From Anoplolepis gracilipes (Eukaryota > Arthropoda > Insecta > Hymenoptera > Formicidae), in NCBI RefSeq assembly GCF_047496725.1, contig NC_132973.1, positions 1,339,501 to 1,403,500 of the forward strand: 64,000 nt of DNA, read 5' to 3'. The position numbers were made by a program, and so were the translations under genes. The notes below the pieces were generated by a model, which made no database searches, had not been told where the DNA came from, and saw only the letters and a list, made by a program, of their open reading frames with translations. Of this stretch, positions 1 through 11,200 are shown piece after piece (positions within the stretch are counted from its first letter, which is position 1; every line of letters starts with the position of its first letter).

Positions 1-1920
1 GAGAACTGTGGAACGTCTTTTATACATTAATAATTTTGAATTCAAAGATCTATATATAAATCTGTGCATCGTGATTTTTCATAAAAAAAATAGAGATATA
101 AATAAAACACACAAGTAGAAATAAAATTACACACGCAGAAATAATTCGTAATTTGCTAATAATAAATTATTGGCTTTAATATAAAAGTGAAGTTTACAAG
201 ATCAAGTTATGTTTCTATTTTCTAGTGAGAGACTATTTTTATCTTAAATCGTTGCTTTTCACGTAAACTTGATATACGGAAGACTAACACGGAAAAAAGG
301 GCTATAGAAAGCGAGACAGGACAATGCATGTGGCGGGGGTTGCAAGGTTCTATAGGTTCGTGGCTTCGTGGCTTCATGTCCGTAGGGCGCGATGTTTATC
401 GGCTCTTTCGATGTAAATTATGACCATACGCTATACGACCAGTTTACTATACTACGGCTGCACAAAAGTCGGGTCCAGGGTCGGATCTTTACGATACATG
501 TTAACCGTGTTGTGCGATTGTGTGTGTATGTGTGTGTTCTTTCATCTTCTCAAACATAAAAACTAAAATAAAACGTATAAATTAAAAAATTAAAAAATTA
601 AAAAATGAGAAATTATGTGTGTGTGATGATTCGAAACCGACAAAATTTGTAAAAGAAAATCTCCAAAATCTAAGGATTTATATATAGTTGAATTTTTTAT
701 GCTTAAACATTCACATAAATTCGAGAATTCATATGACAAGACGATCGAATTTCGCGAAACTCATTTGCATACACAATCTCAACCACAAATTGCATCCACG
801 CATTGTGAATCATCTTGCTCTTTGCTTGGTCCGAGAAGCATCGCTTTGTTCACCTCCCATTCCACTCCTCCCCTGTTTCTCTCTCTCTATCTCTCTCTCT
901 CTCTCTCCCTCTTTCTTTCTTGTTCTGCTTTTCTCGCGCTTTCTTTCTTCGTCTCGAAACAGCTTGCTTTCTCTAAGATGGAATGCCATTGACTCCATGC
1001 ATATCTGGCAACAAGGTTCCTCTCGACCCACCTTATATATCGGGTGACCTTCATTTATTTCGAAAATTAAAAGGTACGCGAATGTAAGAAAATTGCAAGA
1101 GACAAAGACTCTAAAAGAAAAATTTAAAAATCATAAGTGTCAATAATACATAGATATAATGAAAAATTTAAAGACCCTTGAGAGTCAAATTTACAAATAT
1201 TGATAATTTAATGAAAATATAAATGATCGAGAAATAATCATTCGCAAAGCTTTTTATACAGCTTGAATTTTAAAAACTCTTTTTTAATTATAAAATTTGA
1301 TCATCCCTAATTACAAGTCAAAAATACACGTGTACATCATATGAAAAAGATTTTTTCTGTAAAATGTACTTTGAGATTTTTTTATCGACGTAAATCTGAC
1401 GAGGTAGAAATCTATTTTACATAACACGAGAGTAATGGATTATCGAAGTAAACACGGGTGGACACAGATGATTTTTTACTTATACCACCCGTTAGACGAG
1501 TTAAGATGAGCCTCTCAGCATAAACGGGATGAAATGGGATGGGACGAGATGGGAGTCAGAGGCTCGTTAGCGGCACGAGGGGAGTCAACACTGTTGCCAG
1601 ATTGTTATCCCTACCTCGGACGATGCAGTCTCGCCGTAGTGAGGCGAGAGTGCAACAAGGCGCTCCGAAACAGCCTACAACTTCAAAACGCGTTATACGG
1701 GTATCCTTCGGTTCTCACATCTGTACGTAATTAAAATCGAGCAATAAGAAAGCCTGCCAAAATTCCTCCTTCGCCAATTGAAACGTCAAAAAAATAAACG
1801 ATCTGCATCTTGCGTTATTTATGGATGCAATAAATTAAAATAGTTAGAGATAATTATTATTCAAAACAGTACAGCTTATAATTATTTGTTATTTCAAAGA
1901 ATGTAAAACGAAAGACTTAC
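1..1920. other. Non-coding stretch, probably intron of the Frizzled-4 gene
   Basis: No exon could be supported on either strand. The last visible Frizzled-4 exon ends at a good donor (GTAAGT on the minus strand) at 1919-1920, so this DNA is probably the next intron. The remaining receptor exons then lie outside the window. It contains a CT microsatellite near 878-910 and a more GC-rich patch at about 1500-1740. The short open frames in that patch show no family signature. I looked for the expected next Frizzled exon (transmembrane segments 3-7) and did not see it. Confidence 0.5.
878..910. repeat. CT microsatellite
   Basis: A near-perfect CT dinucleotide run, interrupted once by TAT and followed by further pyrimidine-rich sequence to about 925. 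It accounts for the serine/leucine-rich open frames across this stretch, so those were not called as genes. Confidence 0.9.
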
Positions 1921-3456
1921 CAAACAATCGCAGCATTTCCAAAGTAATAGAGTAATAGAAAAACGACGGCGCAGTAAGGATTAGCTAAACCATCTTGCGT
2001 GAGATACTGTTGTTGCTGTTGGGCCACGACAATTTGTTCCTGTGGATGTAGGGGAATTGCAGGCGTACAAGCGACGTTCAGCCGGCCAGCGGCTAGTCGG
2101 ATCACATAACCGATTGCAACTACCGCATGGCAGATCGTCAAGAAGATTATTGCACGTTCTGCAAATTTTAGTTTATTATTAAAAATAATACTAAATCAAA
2201 TCTTTAATTCGATCGTCTTAAAAAAAGCGATGTTCGAAAAATGTTAATGCTACAAGCATTAAGCTCGAATCTTTTTAAGATCTCGAAGTTGAAAAGAATT
2301 CAAGCTAAAATAAAAATGACAAAACTTATCATTGAAGGTGAGAATGTTTCTATTTCGGAAAAGATATAAGATATAAATATAAAGAATTTTTACCTGCGGT
2401 AGTGGTCAGTACAGGCTGTTTGCGCGGCTTTAGAAGTGTCAAGATAGCTATCACGACGGAGATGAGGCATACCGTTGTAAATACAGCCATCCAGGCCTCT
2501 GTAAGCCCCTTGTCCTTTTGGGACCACAGAATGTCGGCGTCGCAAGCGGCGGCGCATCTTCCAGAGCGATTCAGAAAGATGTACAATCCAGATTTAGCGT
2601 ACCAGGAACAGCCCCAGGGTCCATTGCTGGCGCTCACTGCCTGAACAGATGAACAAGAATAATTATATTTACATATAATAAGACGATTGCCACATAATAA
2701 TTTTTTTACATGTATATAATAATTTTTTACATAATCGATTGAACTTATTGTTAAATACCTGGATGGGATTAGCTGGCCCAGGCTCGCCCGGTCCTTCCAT
2801 GCACATGTGTTGGTGATTGTTTTCCGGTGGAAATTTAGAGCAATTTAATGCAGCAGGCCAAGGAAAGCCAAATCCCTGAAGCACCGGAAAGCAACGGGCT
2901 CGTACTTGTTCGCATAAACCTCGGCAGGGTCCGATGGGTGCAGGGACCTTTTCGGTACACATTGGTGCATATACCGAACACAGAAATAGATGCAATTGCG
3001 CACTGCAACAAGTTACATATATTACTGCTCTTTTGTATTGCATATAGATAGCTGTAACGTCGTTAAGGTCTAAAATATAATATAAAGAAATAATTTTCTC
3101 TCTTTCTTCTCTTTTCTCAAAATTTATTTTTATTTTTTTTCTGACATTTAGTTGCTTTTGCATGCGAAAAATTTATGTTTGACATTTAGATTTATCTACT
3201 ATATAAGACATTTATATTTACTGCAAATGACATGTAAAAAAAAAAAAAAAAGCATTTACCTGCATCCATATTGAATAAGCGGGCTAAACGTTTGTAAAAC
3301 AAAATCGGCGTCGCCTTGAATTTCGTGACCAACTAGATTCGGCATAACAGTGACATTGTAGCCGAGACCGCGGCACATCTCGATTCTGATCGGTTCGCAG
3401 GCGCCGTGCGCGCACCATATTGCACGGATTAATGTCAACAGCAAGATCCAACGCAT
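1921..3456 (-). CDS. fz4: Frizzled-4 Wnt receptor (5' part, four coding exons)
   Basis: Seven-pass Wnt receptor at the plasma membrane; the extracellular cysteine-rich domain (CRD) binds ligand. Exons on the minus strand: 3260-3456, 2759-3002, 2394-2640 and 1921-2158, joined in phase by GT-AG introns. The first exon starts with ATG and encodes a signal peptide of about 19 residues. The CRD follows, with Frizzled-4 type motifs such as GYNVTVMPNLVGHE, LCSVYAPMC and LNCSKFPPENNHQHMCMEGP. The third exon carries a linker and the first transmembrane helix (AWMAVFTTVCLISVVIAIL). The fourth carries the second helix, a Gln-rich loop and the start of helix 3, ending in a tryptophan codon split by the intron. 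Transmembrane segments 3-7 and the intracellular tail are missing because the window ends. Conserved motifs distinguish it from Fz1/2/3 and smoothened. Confidence 0.93.
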
Positions 3457-5483
3457 TTTCCGTTCTTCAAATTACAATCGTAAGGGCTACTTTGAATTTT
3501 GCGCCGTGCATGCCACCCATCGTCGATCGATCGACATTATACTGAGGTATCGGTTCTGCATATGTAGAGATATCAATTTGAGACTATCTGAAAAAGCATA
3601 AAACAAAATACAAAATAAGAAACATTAAACGACATATATAAATACATGTTTGATAAAATTTCGCTTAATAAGCACTCAGTTTAATTAAAATTTGACAAGA
3701 AAGAATTTACATGATGGAAATTTAATGGAAAAATGTATCGAAAAAGAAATATACTTAAAAATATATGAAATCTGAATTGAAAAGTTGAAATTTAATTATG
3801 AGACATGCCTTCTAAATTAATGAAGATATAACTCTGCCCTCTTCATTGAACCGGAACTTCTTCCTTTTCTTAATTACGGTCCTGTCACAGCTCCATTTAA
3901 AGAGCTGTCAAATCCGAGCTTGACTTAACGAGTAGTTTAATTAACTTGTTTGTGCATTAAACGAGATTAATTGGCTTCTTTCTCCAGTGCGGATTCGACC
4001 TTGGTTTCAACTTAATCAAGATTCAACGACCGGACAACCAGATCTCTCAACACGATAACTTAATTTCACTCTGTCCTCCGTGATATAAATTGCACTCTTG
4101 TCGTATAATTTATTTTTTATACTATCAATTTATATAATCATAGTAATCTATTAAATAATGAACGTCCCTTTAATCGTTCCAAAACAGATTTTGTTGTTTT
4201 TCTTTCCAGAAACAGGTACAGTTTGCATAAACGCGCACACGTACACGCTCACGCACACACGGACACACGTGCACGTAGATATCGAAATAATAAAATTAAT
4301 CACAATTCAACGTGACATTTGACGAAAGATGCAGGTTTCGACGCGTTCAAAAGGAGCGCGGCAGCGCAACTTCGGCTCCAACGCAGTGAATCACAAAGGT
4401 GGACGCTGCATAATCGGCTGCCTTCTTCGTCGCGTGCCGTCTCCTTCAAACGCGCATCATCAATCGCCAATCACGAAAGGCGATCGCGCGTGCTACGATA
4501 ATCCTGCGGACGAATCATCATGAATGATAATTAATCAGACTGACTTGCGCGCGACCTTCCTCCTCGAAGGTTTCCGTACGACTAAACGCTTACCCACGAT
4601 CGCGCCCGTCTGCTTATCCCCCTCCTTCTTTGTTTGTCTCTTTACAGGGTCTTCTGGTTTCTCCCGCCTGCCAGGATTTCCGTCCCGCTTGCGTTCACGC
4701 TTGTCCGTATGGCGATCAAATCGATCTATTCGATCACTTCGCGTTTCATATGCAGATTTCATTTTATATGTATATAATATATAACATTAACATTACGTAT
4801 ATAATTAATATTATTAATTATATACTATTAATATTATATATATAATATTATTAATTGTATTAATTATTATTATTAATTAATTTACATTATATTAATTAGA
4901 ATTTATAGAGTTACTTAAGAAAATTTAACTGGTTGAATGAAATATGCATGGCAAAAATAGTAAAGAAACTTGTCAAAGACAAATTGTATCGGTCGCGAAA
5001 TATTTTGATTAAGCATAAAATCATGGGGAAAAATGTTTGACAGAATTGTTGTATAGGAAAAAATTTCTCCCTTGTTTTAGCAGCTGCTACATCTATGAAA
5101 AATCCATCGGCGGGACTAGAAGGCAAGGAAGAGCAACAGTCACGTTCTCATTATCATATCCTGATGTTTGGCAGCAGTTAGGCTGGTTTTATGGGCTGTA
5201 TTTTCTTGGTATAATTGGGCTCGCAGCGCGCTCGGATCCCCCTCCAATTTTCGTTTCTCATCTCGTTCTGTCATCGGGTCCTCGCGCCTTCTCCTCGGTT
5301 GTCTGGCGCGCTCCGGCATTTATTACAGGGTGGCCGTATCCCCCTTTTCTTGCTCCAAGTAGGATGAAAAATTTATTAGATTACAGACAATGTAAACAAC
5401 GTGTGCAAAATTTCTTTCCTCTTGAAAATTCAAACGTGCCTTCTCGCTCGCACGTGGCAGATAATCTCGTTCTTGTAATAGCG
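3457..5483. other. Intergenic region upstream of Frizzled-4
   Basis: No gene is supported. It should contain the Frizzled-4 promoter and 5' UTR (transcribed leftwards). A GC-richer block at 4300-4720 with many CpG dinucleotides could be an upstream exon or promoter. Below it lies a very AT-rich stretch (4760-4900) of TAATATTA-type simple sequence. A longer open frame at 5037-5660 on the plus strand overlaps the real V-ATPase gene on the other strand and has no domain signature. Confidence 0.5.
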
Positions 5484-6320
5484 TTAAAAAAGAAGATCTT
5501 TGTCCGTGTCATCGAACATATCCGTCTTTTGGACCGGATTGTGAAGGGCTTTCCCGTTACGTCGTTTTACCTTCCACTCTTGTATCTTTTTAATGCGATA
5601 GAATTCTTCTCGCTCATATTCGTCGAGTTCAGTAACAATGTACGCAACGGTCCGTTCTAATCGTGGTATAATGATGTATCTCAAAGCGTTTACACGACGA
5701 CTGGTCGCTTTGATTACCCGGTCGAGCATCCGGAAATTGTGCTGCAACGATGCTAATTCGATCAGCAGATCGATCGCCTTTTCATAATTCTTCTTTAATT
5801 TAGCAACCTGCTGGCGAATTAATACTATTATGCTGGTATACTATAATGTTCGGTTATAGTTAATAAAATGAAAGATCGTATCGCCTTATCGGATAGCATT
5901 TATCTTACCCGTACGACGCCCGATAATTACTTGTTGACCGCCTCTGGCCAATCCGGTGAGTTCGAAAGGATCGTCACCGCTGCGGTAGGGCTCATAAATT
6001 CTCAATTGAACTCCTCCGATGATCTCTTGTCTGCACTGAATCCTGGTTCTAGCTTTATCAACCATCTCCAGGACCAACTGGTTAACACCACCTGTCGTGT
6101 AGTTTACTTCGACTAACGAAAAAGCGGCGTTCCTCATGACTTCTCCGAGTTGCGATTTATTTTTGACTAATTCTGACAGAATCGCGCGAAATCGGATTAA
6201 GAGACCGTCGACCTTTTTCGCGAGCAAATCGCGACTTCTGCATGCGCAAATCAAGCGACATTTCACACTCGTGTACGAACTGGCCGTCGGAAATACCGGC
6301 AGTCTATCTACAATTTCCAT
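5484..6320 (-). CDS. V-type proton ATPase subunit D, divergent paralogue
   Basis: Subunit D is the central-stalk rotor subunit of the V1 sector of the vacuolar proton pump. Two exons: 5931-6320 (130 codons) and 5484-5807 (107 codons plus stop). The intron 5808-5930 has donor GTAATT and acceptor CAG, and gives a 237-residue protein; family members are about 245. Recognisable family blocks are LRFR-like IRFRAILSELV, GEVMRNAAFSLVE, ELTGLARGGQQVAKL, RRVNALRYIIIPRLERT, ELDEYEREEFYRIKKIQE and a C-terminal DKDLLF. The N-terminal helix (about residues 10-50) is unlike the canonical subunit. It has extra cysteines where the usual form has a smooth helix, and the tail after KKIQE is short and basic. 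This fits a tissue-restricted paralogue rather than the housekeeping copy, which should lie elsewhere. Naming as a D subunit is secure; its role is inferred. Confidence 0.9.
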
Positions 6321-6594
6321 GATTTTTTTATCTTAGGATTATAGACATAAAATATGTAGATATAAAGAGACTCATAATCAAAGAGTCGGATATTTGTTTC
6401 AAGAAAGAGAGAGAGAGAGAGAAAACTACGGCTCGTTTTCATTTGTTTCTTTTGCATTAAGATGCACAACCTTGCTCGTCTTTTTATCTCGGCCTTATAT
6501 GTAGCAATGTATAGTATAGAAAACACTGTATCATTTTTATCCCTTCAATAGATTAAGTATAATTAGATTTGTAAAGAAACAGAACTTCGCATAA

Positions 6595-6665
6595 GCATCG
6601 GTGGTTCAGTGGTAGAATGCTCGCCTGCCACGCGGGCGGCCCGGGTTCGATTCCCGGCCGATGCA
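6595..6665 (+). tRNA. tRNA-Gly (GCC)
   Basis: A 71-nt cloverleaf. The acceptor stem pairs GCATCGG with CCGATGC, then discriminator A. The D arm contains GGTTCAGTGGTAGAA, the anticodon loop reads TGCCACG (anticodon GCC), and the T arm is GGGTTCGATTCCC. A and B box promoters are intact, and a nine-T tract at 6672-6680 fits Pol III termination. No intron. Confidence 0.98.
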
Positions 6666-6795
6666 AAGGAATTTTTTTTTCTTTATTTCATAAATAAAAT
6701 ATTTTTAAAAATTATATAATTATATTTTCGAAAGAATTAGAAAGTATATTATTTGGAAAAAATAAAAAAAATCGCATGGAAAAAAAAAATTAAAA

Positions 6796-6866
6796 TGCAT
6801 CGGCCGGGAATCGAACCCGGGCCGCCCGCGTGGCAGGCGAGCATTCTACCACTGAACCACCGATGC
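6796..6866 (-). tRNA. tRNA-Gly (GCC), identical second copy in opposite orientation
   Basis: The reverse complement is identical over all 71 nt to the tRNA at 6595-6665, with the same anticodon GCC and discriminator A. Its downstream A-run at about 6780-6789 reads as a T tract on the transcribed strand, giving a Pol III terminator. The two genes converge on each other with 130 bases between them. Upstream flanks differ, so only the gene itself (and little else) is duplicated. Confidence 0.98.
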
Positions 6867-7168
6867 TCACGTTTACTCACGTTATTCTTAATCATTCACA
6901 TTGTCCAAAATTATTTGACCATTTTTTAAATTATATTAGTAATTTTCAGTATATTAACTTTTTTATTAATAATCTTACAATTTATCTTATAAATTTTTAC
7001 TTTTTTAAAGTATACATTATTTATAATTTTTTTCTACTTGTAAGATCTTTTTAATTATATTATTAAAGTAATAAAAGCTATTATATGAATAATATTGAAT
7101 AAAGAATTATTAGACAGAAATTATATTAATGTTTATATATGAACAATTATATAATCTCGCGATTAAAG

Positions 7169-7814
7169 TTAATGATTCAAGTCCCAATACTGCTCACCAT
7201 AATTTCCATTTTTGTTACCCCATTTTATCTAAAATATAAGTTATAAAAATATATAAAATAAATAGAGCAATATTGATTCATATTAAACAAGTAATATTTT
7301 TAACATATATAATCTTAAAATACAAGAAATTACCTTGCCACGATGACGATTGTTATCAAAATCCTTTTGTTCAAATCTCTGTTCCCATTCATTAGGATTC
7401 TCACAGACATGACCAAACTCAATTTTAAAAGGTGCAAGATGTTCGGAAAATATATCTCTGTTTTTTTTATGTAAGTTTAACGTTATCAAAACATTACAAA
7501 TAATTATCATCTTGCATAAATATATTGTTACTACTCACTGAAAGTATTGTCCTATTGAAACATCTGCTATTTCCTGCTTTGAAGTATCTTCTTTATTTAC
7601 TACTTGTGAATCTGATATAATATTTAAAATAAATTAATATATATAACACGTTTAAAGATACACAATTAAATCACGAAACACATTTGTCATACTACTTGCC
7701 TGCTAAAGTCATTTCTGTAAGTTTTTCCAATAAACTGGTCATAACAGAATTTATGACAAGCAGTATTATTACTGTTTGTACCAGAAATAAATTAAAATTA
7801 TATTTCGTATACAT
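7169..7814 (-). CDS. Uncharacterised small secreted or membrane-anchored protein (four exons)
   Basis: I do not recognise this gene. Exons on the minus strand: 7700-7814, 7539-7611, 7334-7457 and 7169-7228. They join in phase (115+73+124+60 = 372 nt) to give a 123-residue protein. Intron 1 appears to be a GC-AG intron with the consensus donor AG|GCAAGT; the others are GT-AG. The first 25 residues contain a hydrophobic run (LFLVQTVIILLVINSV), which suggests a signal peptide or membrane anchor. The mature part is polar and acidic (EDTSKQEIADVSIG), with one cysteine (FGHVCENPNEWEQRF) and a basic-aromatic C-terminus (KIKWGNKNGNYGEQYWDLNH). The stop codon follows directly. A later in-frame ATG would remove the hydrophobic start. 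The consistent phase across three introns is the main evidence that it is real. Its 3' end lies 302 bp from the tRNA gene, and it sits just downstream of MICU1 on the same strand. Confidence 0.68.
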
Positions 7815-8287
7815 TAGTATATTTAGCAATTTAATTTCGAATTTACAATACAAGAAAAATTTGATGTTTGATGAATAAATGTTGAATGCTTACTGAATGG
7901 GTGAAATTGTAAATCTCCTATATCTCATAAGCTTTTTTTGACTAGTATTTCATGCTCTATTTCATAGAATAGTGAAAGTGTACTAGTACAATACATTAAT
8001 GTAAAATTTGCTACAATATAAATCTAACTTTCTCCTAATTATAATGTATGTATACCTGCAAGTATCAATATAATGATTCTATTGCAAAATTTTATAATTC
8101 TCTATTTAAGAATAGTAATTAATGTAAATGTTATAATTCTCTATTTGAAGAATAATAATATTTTATATTTCTATAAATTATAATCAGTATTTTTTATATT
8201 TCTATTTCATAATATATTATTTATATAAATTACAACCAATTAAATACATATAAATTAAATAGCATTAGGTTCTATATATAGCTTTAA

Positions 8288-11200
8288 TTATTTATCATAT
8301 GAAAGGAGATTGCTATTTTTTGCACACTTTATCAAAGATTGAATTAACTTAACAAAACCAGTATCTTTAGATTTCTCCAAACCACGAAGAACACGATTTT
8401 TCATCACAGCAACGAATTCCCGATTACTAAGCTGTCCATCCACTATAAAAAAACAAGATATCTGAATAATTTTATTCATTTTTTACTATTATATAATGCA
8501 ATCATGTTTTTATCAGTTTGTTAATTAAAGATAATAGTATTAAAAAATAAATGTCAACTCACTGTTTTCGTCGAAAATCGTAAATACCACTTGAATAATA
8601 TGATCAGTCAGATCGACATGCGCCACAGTTTTTGCAACATGCTTCAATGTCGCTACAATATTATACAGAAATATTTATGAATAAAAAATAAATGTCTTAA
8701 TAAAAATGCAAAACATATTGCTCAATATTTTAAAGATCGTCGACTATTTTTTACAGTTAATATATTAAAATTATTCTGAATTATATATTATTTGAGCCAA
8801 GTTTTTTTTCAATGGAATATTGGTATAATTAATTTAAATTATTTCATATCTTGATCATACCTTGATCAATAGATGCGCCGGCTATATGATAGAATGTCAA
8901 AGCTGTATCTACATCATTAATATTGTTCAAAAAGTGAAAGAATTTGAGATATTCCTCTTTGCTAATTCCTTTCGGATCCTCCTTAAAACTGCAAATAATC
9001 GATATTAAACTATACAGTAATAAAGTATAAAATTTAAAGAATAAATATGAAGAAATTAAATATTTTTATATACTTACGTCTTTTTTACTCTTTTCAACAT
9101 TTTCGCCTTCTTTTTTGCCGAATATCCGGCATAAGCTAATAGTAATTCCGTAAAATCTACCTCAGTAATATTGCCATTCTCATCTGGATTTCGTCGTTCA
9201 AACTAAGCAGAAAAAGATATATAATCATACAACAAATAGTCAAATATAAATGAAAAATATTGAATTGACTGTACATTATGCCAATTCTAATTGAGCCTTA
9301 CCTCAAGACTTAGAATCTCTCGCTGCAGTTGTTGTTGAAAATCCAAGAATTTCTCGATGGTTAGCTTCTGATTCATTTGTGGCCCAAAGAAGTATGTAGT
9401 TAGCGCAGAATTCACTCCCTAAAATAAAAAAAAGATTAAAAAAAATTTTTTTTAAATTTAGATACATAATTCAAACGTTAATAGTTCACTCGTTTAATAT
9501 TTATTCGTTTATATTATTATTCAATTTAATATTTATTTTTACAAACTTCATTCAAATATTAACAAGTTAGTTATGACCTTAAATGTATTTCCTGTGGTTG
9601 CATGATCACGATGTCGAGTGCCTATACTAGTTTGCTGCCGTATCAATGTAGCCACTTTTCCAAACTCCTCAGAATCAACATCACCGTCTCCATTGAAATC
9701 GAACATTCTAAAGGCAATTTCAAAGTGACGTCTGGAGGCTGTAAAATAAAATTAAAATCTGATATTTACGTCATGTATTTTAAAAAGTTTAATACATATA
9801 TTTTAAACATAAATTTCTTTCTTAAAGTTTCGCACATTTAATTAAAGTTTAAGTTAACGTGAAATAATGAACATATAGCTTACTTGATAGTACAGTTAAC
9901 AAAAAGATGTAATCAGAGAAAGTAATGAGGCCTGCACTGCCCAGCTTGTAGAAGATGCTGTCTTCATCCAATTCTAATTCTAATTTCATATGAATATTCT
10001 AAAAGAAAAGAAAATATTCTCACTTAAGAATATCATGTTTCTTCTTCACTGAATCTCATTAATATACCTTTGGATCATAACGCCTGTACTGATCCAGTCC
10101 AAGACCTGAAAATCAATGATGTGATAATTATTAATAACTGTCTTTATACATATTTCTTATGATTTAATCTAAATCTTATATACAATTTGGACAAATAATA
10201 ATCTGCAAATTATATAATTACAATTTATAATTTTATCTAGAATATAATTGTATTATCTAAAATGTTAATTGAATGTTAATTGAAAAAAATTTGCGCATGC
10301 AAAAGAACTGGTCGTAACATTTTTTACAATCAATTGGGAATGTCAAGCGACATTTAATCTAAAAAAAAAATCCAAGATAAACGAAGCATAATCGTATAGG
10401 ATTACCATCGGGTTGTTTCACGCCGGGTGTCATTGATCTTAAAAAATCATCCGGCGTCATAAACACTTCGTGCATGTCGTTGCTCGAGACCTGGAGGGTC
10501 GCGAAGTAACGGAACACTTTATCCGGTGTGGAGTAATGCCTTATACGATTTTCGTATTCTATTATCTGCGCATACACAGTTAGTTGATAATCGCGAGTCT
10601 CAAAAATATGCAAAATTCTTGGCAGAGAATTAATAGTGCACAATATATTTTAGTAATGTTATCCACGATTGATTTCGATAATCAGCAATTTCCTTACTTA
10701 ATTATTACACAAGAATTTTCTTCATGCAAGTCGTATCATATAATAATATTAAATTACAAAGCTCTCGATTAGCAGAGCGAAACAAGTAAATAGTGTTTAG
10801 TATATTTATTGTAGATAAGAAGATGATTAGACTCCAAGATTATATAATGCATTAGCACCAATATGACAAAAATTTTGAAAACCCCCTACCATCTGGCTGT
10901 TGCATGTCTGGTGTGATAGCTCGCATAAAATCATCAGGTGTCATATAGATTTCGATATCTTCTAAGCTACTCAATTTCACAGTTGCAAAGTAACGAAAGA
11001 TTTTATCAGGCGTTGAATACAACCTTATCCTGTTCTCATATTCTATTATCTGCAAAAACACTTCAGCCTGCATCGTTCTGCTGTACAGATACATGCTGAT
11101 GCAAATAAAGCATAAAATTGTTGAATCTACATTACTGTATTTAACAATGCAAAAAATGATTGCTGCATTCTATGTCCTTTCTCCTTATTTTGCTGTATAA

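Noticed and set aside
688..1047. Open frames of 73-119 codons on both strands
   Set aside because: They are created by the CT microsatellite and flanking pyrimidine tract; composition is Ser/Leu or Arg/Glu repeats with no domain.
5037..5660. 207-codon open frame on the plus strand
   Set aside because: Its second half lies opposite the V-ATPase D exon, and the first half shows no family motif.
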